Shown: piece by piece, positions 27,418 to 37,221 of the stretch
Numbering within the stretch: the first letter of the stretch is position 1
Layout: the number at the start of each line of letters is the position of its first letter
NCBI GenBank assembly: GCA_963749145.1
Contig: CAVVLN010000001.1
Span: 992,001 to 1,056,000 of the forward strand
Source of the DNA: JASHPR01 sp963749145
GTDB taxonomy: Bacteria; Actinomycetota; Actinomycetes; Streptosporangiales; Streptosporangiaceae
Reading direction: 5' to 3'
DNA length: 64,000 nt
The notes under the pieces: generated by a model
Database searches by the model: none
What the model was told of the DNA's origin: nothing
The model's input: only the letters and a program-made list of their open reading frames with translations
Translations under genes and position numbers: made by a program

Positions 27418-27429
27418 AACATCATTGTG
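27415..27429. promoter_or_regulatory. Probable SufR operator over the suf promoter
   Basis: CACAACATCATTGTG is a perfect inverted repeat (CACAA-N5-TTGTG). On the minus strand it covers the predicted -10 box CACAAT and the transcript start. TTGCGG lies 18 bases upstream of CACAAT as a -35 box. A repressor bound here would block RNA polymerase. The dyad resembles the CAAC/GTTG-type sites described for cyanobacterial SufR, but the match is inferred. Confidence 0.6.
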
Positions 27430-27632
27430 GCGTAAATAGTTCCGCGACCGCAAACCGACCCGCTCACGTGGCCGGCCGACGTCACCTTTCACATCGTCGA
27501 GTCAGTTGATCACCCAATTTAGACTGTTTTGTGCTCACCGCAGCCGTGAAGAGTGGAGATGATCAAGGTCGCGCGTACCTTTCGCGCCGGGGATCAGCCC
27601 GCCGCGGCCGCGCCGCGGCCGGCTGCGCGCGC

Positions 27633-27676
27633 GTGACGTGCGCACGAGCGAACGTGTGACGTGCGCACCAGCGAAC
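27633..27676. repeat. Pair of 21-bp direct repeats upstream of a promoter
   Basis: GTGACGTGCGCACGAGCGAAC at 27633-27653 recurs at 27656-27676 with one mismatch, a 23-base offset. Each copy contains the palindrome GTGCGCAC. They lie directly upstream of a TTGCCG -35 box, the usual place for an activator or repressor array. Confidence 0.6.
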
Positions 27677-27705
27677 TTGCCGGGCAGTGCGAATGGTGAT
27701 ATGTC
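27677..27705 (+). promoter_or_regulatory. Predicted promoter of the SCO6745-family gene
   Basis: TTGCCG at 27677-27682 and TATGTC at 27700-27705 are spaced 17 bases, giving a start near 27712 and a short leader with GAGGTGA before the GTG at 27726. Confidence 0.45.
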
Positions 27706-27725
27706 CACATCGTGAGGTGAAGCCA

Positions 27726-28685
27726 GTGACGACAGACGCGGCCAGCACGGCCAGGCGGATGTGGGCCCTGTTCGAGCCGGTCCACGTGGTCACCTACTTC
27801 GCGGCCGAGGCCCGGGCCGCGTTCGAGCAGGCCGGCCTGCGCGGGTTCTGGCGCGGCTACTTCGCCGGGCGCGCGGCCCCGCTGGGGCCGGCCGGGCCGG
27901 CGCCGGTGGCGGCGTCGTTCTTCACGTTCGCCCCGCCGATGGTCGCGCGCGCCCTGCCGGGGGTGTGGGACCTGATCACGCCCGAGGACGCGCTGGCCGC
28001 GCGCTCGGCCGGCGCGGTCGCCGCCCTGCGGCGTCTGCTCGGCGCGCAGCCGGCCGGGCTCGCCGCCGCCGCCGACCTGCTGCTGCGCGCGGCCGACGGC
28101 CTCGACTGCGCGGGCCGGGTGCTGGCCGCGGCGAACGCGGCGCGGACGGCACCCGCCGAGCCGGCCGCCCGGCTCTGGCACGCGGCGACGCTGCTGCGGG
28201 AACACCGTGGCGACGGGCACTTCGCCGCGCTGGTAGCCGCGGATGTCGACGGCTGCGAGGCGCTGGTGCTGCGGGCGGGCGACGACCTGTCCCGCGGGCA
28301 GTTGCAGCCCGCGCGCGGCTGGACCGACGAGGAGTGGGACCAGGCGGCGGCCCGCCTGGCCGCCCGCGGCTGGCTGGGCGAAGACGGCCGGGTCACGCCG
28401 GAGGGGACCGACGCCCGCCGGGCGGCGGAGGACGCGACGGACCGGGCCGCGGCGCGGCCGTGGGACCGGCTGGGCCCGGCCGTCACCGAGGAGCTGGCCT
28501 CGCTGCTGGCCCCGATCGCCCGGGCCTGCGCGGCCGTGCTGCCGGTCCCGAACCCGGTCGGCCTGCCCGCGCCGGTGGCCCCGGCCGCGTCGGCGGTCCC
28601 GGACGCTCAGGCCACGCCGGCGGCCCCGGGCGCTCAGGCCCCGGCCGCTCAGGCCGCGCCGCCGGCCGGTCAGGCCGGGCCATGA
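27726..28685 (+). CDS. SCO6745-family helix-turn-helix-like protein
   Basis: A 319-residue protein with the SCO6745-family pattern: MWALFEPVHVVTYFAAEARAAFEQAGLRGFWRGYFAGRAAPLGP, then ASFFTFAPPMVARALPGVWDL, and a C-terminal wHTH-like part GWTDEEWDQAAARLAARGWL. The family is widespread in actinobacteria; function is unknown, with a MarR-like regulatory role guessed. The last 50 residues are an Ala/Pro-rich tail. GTG 27726 has GAGGTGA before it; the ATG at 27687 lies upstream of the predicted promoter start. Its stop overlaps the P450 start. Confidence 0.7.
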   Translation: MTTDAASTARRMWALFEPVHVVTYFAAEARAAFEQAGLRGFWRGYFAGRAAPLGPAGPAPVAASFFTFAPPMVARALPGVWDLITPEDALAARSAGAVAALRRLLGAQPAGLAAAADLLLRAADGLDCAGRVLAAANAARTAPAEPAARLWHAATLLREHRGDGHFAALVAADVDGCEALVLRAGDDLSRGQLQPARGWTDEEWDQAAARLAARGWLGEDGRVTPEGTDARRAAEDATDRAAARPWDRLGPAVTEELASLLAPIARACAAVLPVPNPVGLPAPVAPAASAVPDAQATPAAPGAQAPAAQAAPPAGQAGP

Positions 28686-29915
28686 ACCCGCCGCGCCCGC
28701 CGCTGGCCGCGCTCGCCGACCCGGCGATGCGGCCGGATCCCTATCCGGTCCTGGCCGGCCTGCGCGAGGCGTCACCGTTCACCGAGGCGGGCGGGGCGCT
28801 GGTGGTGGCCGGCCTGGCACGAGGACTGCTCGGCGATCCTGCGCGACCCGCGGGCCAGCAGCGAGCGGAACCGGTCCCTGCTGTCCCCGCCCGGGCTGCG
28901 CGAGCAGCGGGCCCCCTCGTTCCTATCGCTGGACCCGCCGGATCACACCCGGCTGCGGCGGCTGGTCAGCCAGGCATTCGCGCCGCGGGTGATCGCCCGG
29001 CTCGCGCCCAGGATCCGCGAGATCTGCGGCGACCTGCTGACCACGGCCGGGCCGGACGGTGCGGCCGGGCAGATCGAGGTGGTGAGCCAGCTGGCCTATC
29101 CCCTGCCGGTGCGGATCATCTGCGAGCTGCTCGGGGTCCCGCCGGCCGACCATGCCCGGTTCGCCGGCTGGTCGGCCAGCCTGGCGCAGTCGCTGCAGCC
29201 GCAGTTCACCGAACCCGACCCGAGCCTGGCGGCCCGCGCTGAGCAGGCCAGGGGCGAATTCGCCGCCTACTTCCTGGAGCTGATCGCCGCCCGCCGGGCC
29301 CGCCCCGGCGACGACCTGCTGTCGGGGCTGATCCGCGCCGAGGAGGACGGCCAGCGCCTGTCCGAGCCGGAGCTGATCGCCACCTGCGTGCTGCTGCTCG
29401 TAGCCGGCCACGAGACCACGGTGGGCCTGATCTCCAACGCGATCCTGGCCCTGCTGCGCCACCCGGACCAGCTCGCGGCGCTGCGGGCCGACCCGGGACT
29501 GGCCGCGGGCGCCGTCGAGGAGACGCTGCGCTACGACACGCCGGTGCAGATCACCGGGCGGGTGGCACGCGGGGGCATGCGGGTCGGCGACGTCAGCGTG
29601 CCCGACGGCGCGGTGCTGATGCTGCTGCTCGCGGCGACCGGGCGCGACCCCGGGGTCTTCACCGACCCGGACCGGTTCGACATCCGCCGCGCCCCCGGCC
29701 CGCACCTGGCCTTCGCCGCCGGACCGCACTACTGCCTCGGCGCGGCGCTGGCCCGGCTGGAGGGCACGATCGCGGTGCGGGAGTTCGCGGCCCGGGTGGC
29801 CGGGCCCGAGCTTGACCCGGCGGGCCTGACCTACAAGCCGAACCTCAACCTGCGCGGGCCCGAACGACTGGTGGTGGGGTTCGCCGGCATCAAGCCCCAG
29901 GGTGCCAGGCTCTAG
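28682..29915 (+). pseudogene. Cytochrome P450, frameshifted near the N-terminus
   Basis: A P450 mono-oxygenase with all catalytic hallmarks in the downstream frame: AGHETT in the I-helix, EETLRYDTPVQ as the ExxR motif, and FAAGPHYCLG with the haem-ligating Cys. The N-terminal 44 residues from ATG 28682 are in another frame; the join falls at about 28813-28822, where one extra base (GGCCTGGCAC versus an expected GGCCGGCAC) restores VVAG-HEDCSAILRDPRASS. Its ATG overlaps the preceding stop. Substrate unknown. Otherwise the gene looks intact, so an error in sequence is as likely as a real mutation. Confidence 0.8.
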
Positions 29916-30020
29916 GGTGCCAGGCTCTAGGGTGCCAGGCTCTAGGGTGCCAGGCTCTAGGGTGCCGGGACCCGGGGTGCCAAGCCCTCAGCTGCCCGGC
30001 GCTATGGTGCCGTGGCGGTC
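29901..30020. repeat. 15-bp tandem repeat at converging gene ends
   Basis: GGTGCCAGGCTCTAG is repeated four times without error (29901-29960), then decays over four more units. Each perfect unit contains a TAG; the first supplies the P450 stop codon, giving a ladder of in-frame stops. The degenerate units reach the stop of the convergent ATPase gene. No hairpin terminator is evident. Confidence 0.85.
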
Positions 30021-31038
30021 GCGCCCGAGACCGCGGGCGGCTCGCTGAGGCTCAGCGGATGGTGGCAGGCGGCGAGGTGGCCCTGGCTGCCGTGCAGCAC
30101 TAGCGGCGGCTCCTGCGTCGTGCAGATCTCCGTGGCGTACCGGCAGCGCGGGTGGAACCGGCACCCCGACGGCGGGGTCACCGGGCTGGGCACGTCCCCC
30201 TCGAGCACGATCTGCTCGCGGCGGGCGGAAAGGTCAGGGTCGGGCAGCGGCACCGCCGACAGCAGGGCCTCGGTGTAGGGGTGGACGGGCCGGCTGTACA
30301 GCTCCTCGGCGGGCGAGATCTCGACGATCTTCCCCAGGTACATGACCGCGATCCGGTCGGAGATGTGCCGGACCACACCCAGGTCGTGGGCGATGAACAC
30401 GTAGGTGAGGGAGAGCTCGTCCTGCAGGTCGTCCAGCAGGTTGATCACCTGGGCGCGGATCGAGACGTCCAGGGCGGAGACCGGCTCGTCGGCGATGATC
30501 AGCTTGGGGTGCAGCGCGATGGCCCGGGCCACCCCGATCCGCTGGCGCTGGCCGCCGGAGAATTCGTGCGGGTAGCGGTTGACGTGCTCGGGCGAGAGGC
30601 CCACCAGTTCCAGCAGCTCCCGCACCCGGTTCTTTATTTTCGTGTGGTCCCCGTAGTCGTGGATGCGCAGCGGGTCGGAGATGATCGTTCCTACCCGTTT
30701 GCGCGGGTTGAGCGAGGCGTACGGATCCTGGAATACCATCTGCAGCTCGCGCCGCACCGGCCGCAGCTGCCGCCGGGACAGCCCGGAGATGTCCCGGCCC
30801 TCGAACGTGATCGTGCCTGCGGTCAGGTCGTACAGGCGGGCGATGCACCGGGCCAGCGTCGACTTGCCGCACCCGGACTCGCCGACCAGGCCCAGCGTCT
30901 CCCCGGTGCGCACCTCGAGGCTGACGTCGTCCACGGCGTGCACCCGCGCCACCTCGCGCTGCAAGAGCCCCTTCCGGATCGGGAAGTACTTCTTGACGTG
31001 CTCGGCCCGGACCAGCATCTGGCCATCCCAGGGATGGG

Positions 31039-31042
<4 letters not shown>
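30002..31042 (-). CDS. ABC importer ATPase, DppF/OppF type (second system)
   Basis: A 346-residue ATP-binding subunit: Walker A GESGCGKST, Q-loop FQDPYASLNPRKRVGTII, signature FSGGQRQRIGVARAIALHPKLII, Walker B DEPVSALD, switch IAHDLGVV. The C-terminus has the cysteine cluster GCRFHPRCRYATEIC. GTG 31042 overlaps the DppD stop and follows GAGGAG, fixing the start against the longer open frame. It is the last gene of a leftward importer operon. Confidence 0.9.
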
Positions 31043-32102
<1,060 letters not shown>

Positions 32103-32103
<1 letters not shown>

Positions 32104-33074
32104 CAGGTCGGCCGCACCCTCGGGTCGAGCCAGGCGTAGGCGATGTCGACCAGGGCGTTGGCCAGCACGATGAAGAACGCCCCGAACACCACCACGGCCA
32201 TGATCGTGGGGAGGTCGAGGCTCTGAAAGGCCTCATAGGTAAGGAACCCGACGCCGTGGATGCCGAACACCACCTCGGTAATGATCGCCCCGCCGGCCAC
32301 CAGCGCGCCGAAATCGAGCCCGAACAGGCTCACGAACGTGATCATGGAATTGCGCAGCGTATGCCGGAGCACGACGCGCCGCTCCCGCAGTCCCTTGGCC
32401 CGGGCGGTGCGCACGAAGTCCTCGTTCTGGATCTCAAGCAGGTTGGCCCGCAGCACCCGGGCGTAGAAACCGATGTAGAGGATCGACAGCGTGATCCACG
32501 GCAGGATCAGCCCCTTGAACCACAGGGAGGGGCTCGTGGTGAACGACGTGTACCCGAGCGGCGGCACCCAGCTGAACAGGAACGTGTTATGCAGGCTCCC
32601 CTGGCTGACGTAGTTGGCCATCGTGCCCACCCACACGACCGGCGCGGAGATGCCGATCAGCGCCAGGATCATCAGCACCGGGTCGAGCAGGGTGCCGCGC
32701 AGCAGGGCGGCGGCGACCCCCATGGCGATCGCCAGCACCACCCAGAGCACCGCGGCGCCGAACACCAGCGACAGCGTGGCCGGCGCGGCCGCGGCGATCT
32801 CCGGCACCACCAGCAGGCCCTGGTTCGAGTACGACACCAGGCTGCGAGTGATGAAGAGTTGCTTCATCATCAGGGCGTACTGGACCGGAAGCGGCCGGTT
32901 GAGCCCGAACGAGGCCCGGATCTCGGCCAGGGTCTGCGGGCTGGGACTGCGCCCGGCGAGCGCTCGGGCCGGGTCGACGCCCGGGGTCTTGAAGAAGATC
33001 AAGAAGGTCAGCGCACTGATCACGAACATGACCAGCACGGTCCACAGGATCCGGCGGACGATGAAGGTCAGCAT
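32103..33074 (-). CDS. ABC importer permease, DppB/OppB type (second system)
   Basis: A 323-residue membrane permease beginning MLTFIVRRILWTVLVMFVISALTFLIFF, with five further hydrophobic helices. The EAA loop is NEDFVRTARAKGLRERRVVLRHTLRNS and the C-terminus is AYAWLDPRVRPT. GGAGAGG lies before the ATG. Between the first helix and the second the sequence PSPQTLAEIRASFGLNRPLPVQYA matches the family periplasmic loop. Confidence 0.9.
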
Positions 33075-33102
33075 GGGCCTCTCCGGACCTGGACGGCCGC
33101 CA

Positions 33103-34149
33103 TTACCCGTCCACCCGCAGCTTGGCGCGCGGGTCGAGCGCGTCCCTGACCCCGTCCCCCAGCACGTTCAGGGCCAGCACGGTGAGCACGATCATGATCC
33201 CGGGCGCGAGCGACACCCAGGGCCGGGTGTACAGCAAGTCCTCGCCGTCGCTGATGATCGTGCCCCAGCTGACGTTGGGCGGCTGCACCCCGATGGACAG
33301 GAAGGACAGCGCCACTTCGGTCAGGATCGTGGTGGCGATCATCAGCGGCAGCAGCACGATCACCGTGGACACCACGTTCGGCAGGATCTCCGAGAAGACC
33401 AGCCGCATATTGGACGCGCCGCTGGCGATGGCCGCCTCCACGAACTCCTTCTGGACCACCGAGAGCACCTGGCCGCGGACCGGGCGGTAGACGTACGGCA
33501 GGTAGATGAACGCGATGATGATCGTGGGCAGCCAGAGGCTGCTGGCGCTGACGTGCACCGGCCCGAACTGGAAGCCTTGCGAGTGCGTGAGCAGCTCGGT
33601 CGAGATCGAGAACAGCAGCAGGAACACGGGGAAGGCCCAGATGATGTCCATGATCCGGGACAGGATCGAGTCCGTGATCCCGCCGAAGAAGCCGGCGATG
33701 AGCGCGATCACGGTGGCGCCCACGCAGCAGAAGACCGCCGAGCCGATGCCGATCAGCAGCGAGCTGCGCCCGCCGTACAGCAGCAGCGAGGCCACGTCCC
33801 GGCCGATGTCGTCCGCGCCGAGGAAGTAGTGGTGCACGTCCCAGGTGGGGCCGATCGGGGTCTCGCCGAGCTTCAGCGTCCCGCCGCCCTGCTGCATCAC
33901 CGGCACCACCTTGCCGCCCACGACCGTGGTGCCGTTCAGGTTCGGCGCCAGCGGGTTGACGTGGGCCACGTGGTACGCGTACAGCGGCGCGGCCAGGCAC
34001 ACCACCACGATCAGCAAGAACAAGACCAGCGCCGCCATCGCCAGGCGGTTGCGCCGCAGCCGCCGCGCGGCCAGGGCCCACGGATTGCGGCCGACAACCT
34101 CCGGCCGCAAATCCGCGGGCGCCTCAACCTGCTCGACTACAGCAGCCAT
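33103..34149 (-). CDS. ABC importer permease, DppC/OppC type (second system)
   Basis: A 348-residue permease with an N-terminal cytosolic arm, the first helix LAMAALVLFLLIVVVCLAAPLYAY, a periplasmic insert (about residues 65-115) longer than in typical DppC, the HHYFLGADDIGRDVASLLLYGG phrase, and the EAA-like loop QVLSVVQKEFVEAAIASGASNMRLVFSEILPN. It ends DALDPRAKLRVDG. GGGGAAGG precedes the ATG. Confidence 0.9.
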   Translation of the reverse strand: MAAVVEQVEAPADLRPEVVGRNPWALAARRLRRNRLAMAALVLFLLIVVVCLAAPLYAYHVAHVNPLAPNLNGTTVVGGKVVPVMQQGGGTLKLGETPIGPTWDVHHYFLGADDIGRDVASLLLYGGRSSLLIGIGSAVFCCVGATVIALIAGFFGGITDSILSRIMDIIWAFPVFLLLFSISTELLTHSQGFQFGPVHVSASSLWLPTIIIAFIYLPYVYRPVRGQVLSVVQKEFVEAAIASGASNMRLVFSEILPNVVSTVIVLLPLMIATTILTEVALSFLSIGVQPPNVSWGTIISDGEDLLYTRPWVSLAPGIMIVLTVLALNVLGDGVRDALDPRAKLRVDG

Positions 34150-34174
34150 CGGCCTTCCCCTGGGTCGGCCAGCC

Positions 34175-35909
34175 CTACGACAGCCAGAGCTGGTCGATCA
34201 GGATGTACCACTGCGGGTTCCACATGTAACCGTGGACGTCGCTCGACAGGAAGTCGATCTGCTTGGGGTTGTACAGGTCGACCCAGGGCGCCGCGTTGGT
34301 GTCCTCGTGGTCGATCTGCGTCCACAGCTTGGCCGCTCCGGACGGGTTGGCCGCCTCCTCCGACTCGGCCTGGTTGATCTGCGCCTGGGTGGACTGGTCG
34401 CAGTACGCGGCGATGTTCGGGCTGGCGTCGCTGTTCGGGTGGATGGTGTTGCACCCGAGCAGCACGTTCAGGAAGTCCGACGGCGCCGGGTAGTCCTGGT
34501 ACCAGGCCGACCACGCGACGTTCCACTTGGAGGAGTTCGCCGAGTTCTGCACGAACGGGTACTGGACGGCCATCGAGAGAAGCTGCGTGGTCGCCTTGTA
34601 CCCGATCGAGTCCAGGTCGGAGACCATCTGCTCGGCCAGGGCCTTGCCGACCTGGTCGTTGGTGCCGTCGACCACGACCTTCATCCCGGCCGTGCCGGAC
34701 TGCTGCACCAGCTGCTTGGCCTTGGTCAGGTTGGGCCCGCTCCATACGGTCTGCGATCCCGTGGTGTACGGGCAGTAGGCCACGTACGAGGGGAAGTTCG
34801 GCGGCAGGATCTGGCAGGCCGGGACGGCGAGCGACGGGCCGCCCGCGATCTTGACGTACGCCGTCCGGTTGGCCGCATAGTTGATGGCCTGGCGGGCCTT
34901 CACGTTGTTGAACGGCGGCGTCCTGGTGTTGAGGGCCATGTACCAGTCGGCGGTGAGCGTGTTCACGTGCACCTGGCTGGCGTACTTCGCGCTGTTGAGC
35001 TGGGTGAGCTGGTCGGACGGGATCTGGTCGCCGTCGAACACCTCGTTGGCCTCGCCGTTCATCACCTCGGTCACCTCATCGGAGACCTGCAGGCCGTACT
35101 TCTCGATGATCTCGTTCGGGTAGCCGCGGCTGGGCCGCCTTGTTCCACACCTTGAAGTACGGGTTGCGGACCAGCACCGCCGCGGTGTTCGGGTTGTACG
35201 ACTTCCACATATACGGCCCGGTGCCGGGCGGCACGCTGTTGCCGAGCAGCTTCAGCGAGGTGTCCGGCGGCACCGCGAAGGCGAACGGCAGCGCCAGCTG
35301 GTCCATCAGCTCGGGGTCGGGCCCGGTCAGGTTGAGGGTCAGCGTGTAGGCGGAGTCGTTGGCGATCACGCCCTTGCTGAGGTTGCAGCCCTTGGTCGAG
35401 CACGCGCTCGCGCCGACGATGTCGGAGTAAAACGTCGTGGGCCCGGGCACCGTGAACTGGCGCTCGAACGTCGTGACGAAGGCACTCGGCGTGAGAGTCT
35501 GGCCGTTGGAGAACTTGATCCCGTGGCGGATGTGGAAGACGTAGGTCTTGCCGCCGTTGGTGGGCAGCGGGATCGAGGTGGCCAGATCGGGCACGATCTT
35601 GGTCCCGGCGATGCCGTTCTCCTTTGCGAACGTCGTCAGGCCGTCGTGGGTGTCGATCAGCAGCTGCCACTCCTGCAGCGTGTAGTTCTGCGCCGGGTCG
35701 GCGACGCCGAAGCTGGAGTTGGCCAGGATCGTGAACGTACCGCCGGGCTTCGCGGTGGACGAGGCCGCGGCGCTCGGGGACGACGACGCGCTACTGCCAC
35801 AGCCCGCCAGGGCCAAGCCCGCGACGGCCAGGGCCGCGCCGGACCATCGCAGCGGATGGCGCGCCACACGGCGCGCCGCAGTGGTGTGCATAGAGCGCAC
35901 AAGCCTCAT
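34175..35909 (-). pseudogene. Family 5 solute-binding lipoprotein, frameshifted
   Basis: The binding protein of the second importer. It starts at ATG 35907-35909 after GGGAGG, has an Arg-rich signal peptide and lipobox LALAGC (Cys37), then family 5 phrases IRHGIKFSNGQTLTPSAFVTTFERQF and GTGPYMWKSYNP. The frame breaks at about 35129-35135 (KAAQP, then YPNEIIEKYGLQ in the next frame) and continues to 34175 through WYMALNTRTPPFNNVKARQAINYA. One extra or two missing bases explain it. All other genes of the operon are intact, so the break is probably not an old one. Confidence 0.8.
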
Positions 35910-36261
35910 CTGACGCCTCCCTGGTCGGGGTCCGGCCCGAAGCCTCACGTTTCCGGAGGATCATATGCTCGGCGGGCACGGCGTACGAGGTGAGAATAGG
36001 TAACGCTTTGGGATCAAAAAGTATCTGAGCTTGGCTTATATCAGGCCCGGCCCGCCCGCGGGCACCCGCCCCCGCCGGGCCCGCCCTGCCTCCCGGGCCC
36101 GTCCCCGCCCCGGCCTGCCGTGCGCTCCCGGCCTGCCTTGCGCTGGCGGCCCGCCTTGCCCTCCGGAACCGCTTCCGCCCGGCCCGCCTTGCCCTGCGGC
36201 TCCGCTTCCGCCCCGGCCCGCGCCTCCCGCCCGGGGCCCGTCTCCGCCGAGGATTGGGTGA
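35910..36261. promoter_or_regulatory. Gap upstream of second importer, with -10 box and low-complexity DNA
   Basis: The 352-base gap has two parts. At 35960-35965 the minus strand reads TATGAT, a good -10 box that would start the importer transcript near 35953; no clear -35 box is seen. From about 36040 to 36245 the DNA is a degenerate, C-rich low-complexity run with recurring CCGGCCTGCC and GCCCGCCTTGCCCT words. No gene is supported. Confidence 0.45.
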
Positions 36262-36999
36262 TCAGGTCAGGAAGCCGCGGAGCAGGGCGGCGGTGCCGTC
36301 CAGGTGCTCGGCCACGGCGTGCCGGGCCCGGTCCGCGTCCCCGGCCAGGATCGCGGTCACGATCGCGGTGTGCTGGCCGGCCGTGTTGTCGATGTTGCGC
36401 TGCAGGACCGGGATCGCGTTCAGCAGGTCGTTGAGCCGGACCCGGGCGTCGGTGCAGGCGGCGGTGAGCAGGGCAGAGCCGGTGAGCTCGGCGATGCACA
36501 GGTGGAACAGCGTGTCCAGCCGCCGGTAGTCCTGCGGGCAGGCGCCGTTCACCTCGGCCAGCCGGGCCAGCAGCACCCGCGTGGCATCCGGCCGCGCCGA
36601 GGAGTGCGCGACGAGCTGCGCCAGCACGTCGGCGGCGCCCGCCTCGACCGCCAGCCGGAACGTCAGCGCGTCGGTGAGCTTGCCGCCGTCCTCGCGGGCC
36701 ATCCGGCGCAGCTCGCCCCGGTCCGGCGCGGGCGGCGTGGCGGTCACGAACGTGCCGCCGACCCGGCCGCGGCGCGACTCCACGTATCCCGCCTGCTGGA
36801 GTTCCTTGATCGCCTCGCGCAGGGTCATCCTGCTGATGCAGAGCTGGGCGGCGAGGTCGCGCTCGGCCGGGAACCGCTCGCCCGGCCCGATGAACCCGAG
36901 CTTGATGACGGTCAGCAGCCGCTCGACGGTCTCCTCGAACTTGTTGCTCTCGCGCACCGGCCGCAGCAGCGCGCCCAGGTCCGGCCCGCCGCTGGTCAT
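36262..36999 (-). CDS. GntR/FadR-family transcriptional regulator
   Basis: A 245-residue regulator with an N-terminal winged helix (IKLGFIGPGERFPAERDLAAQLCISRMTLREAIKELQQAGYVESRRGRVGGTFV) and a C-terminal all-helical FCD domain with the metal/ligand His pattern (DTLFHLCIAEL, QHTAIVTAILAGD). The FCD fold binds small carboxylates. It is divergent from the amine-catabolism cluster across a 222-base gap holding a perfect palindrome, which makes it the likely local repressor. ATG 36999 is used; the binding site before it is weak. Confidence 0.87.
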   Translation of the reverse strand: MTSGGPDLGALLRPVRESNKFEETVERLLTVIKLGFIGPGERFPAERDLAAQLCISRMTLREAIKELQQAGYVESRRGRVGGTFVTATPPAPDRGELRRMAREDGGKLTDALTFRLAVEAGAADVLAQLVAHSSARPDATRVLLARLAEVNGACPQDYRRLDTLFHLCIAELTGSALLTAACTDARVRLNDLLNAIPVLQRNIDNTAGQHTAIVTAILAGDADRARHAVAEHLDGTAALLRGFLT

Positions 37000-37134
37000 A
37001 ACGGCCCGCCGCCAGCTCCCCGGCCCGCGCGCCCCCGGCACGCGGGTCCCCCCCCGACCCACGTGCCGGTGCCCACGGGACGCGTGTGGTGAATCTGGTC
37101 CGGGGTCTTGAACATTCCCAGGCGCACGTTCATC

Positions 37135-37152
37135 ATTGGTTCGATATTGAAC
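37135..37152. promoter_or_regulatory. Palindromic operator candidate before the amine cluster
   Basis: TGGTTCGATATTGAACCA is an inverted repeat of TGGTTC around a six-base centre. It lies 70 bases before the permease start in an AT-richer island, between the divergent GntR gene and the cluster. FadR-type regulators bind palindromes of this size, often containing TGG-CCA ends. Confidence 0.6.
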
Positions 37153-37221
37153 CATTTAACCCGGCCGCCAGCCAGTGGCCGGACGGCAATACCGCAGAAC
37201 CCCTGATCCGAGGAGCACGCC

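Larger units (their letters stand above)
27418..27725. promoter_or_regulatory. Divergent gap between sufR and the SCO6745-family gene
   Basis: This 308-base gap carries the suf promoter and operator at its left end and the 27633-27705 repeat and promoter at its right. Between them is an AT-richer patch (27500-27540) with no obvious site. No gene is supported. Confidence 0.5.

Noticed and set aside
36040..36245. C-rich recurring words as a CRISPR array or phased repeat
   Set aside because: Units vary in length and sequence with no spacers; it is degenerate low-complexity DNA.
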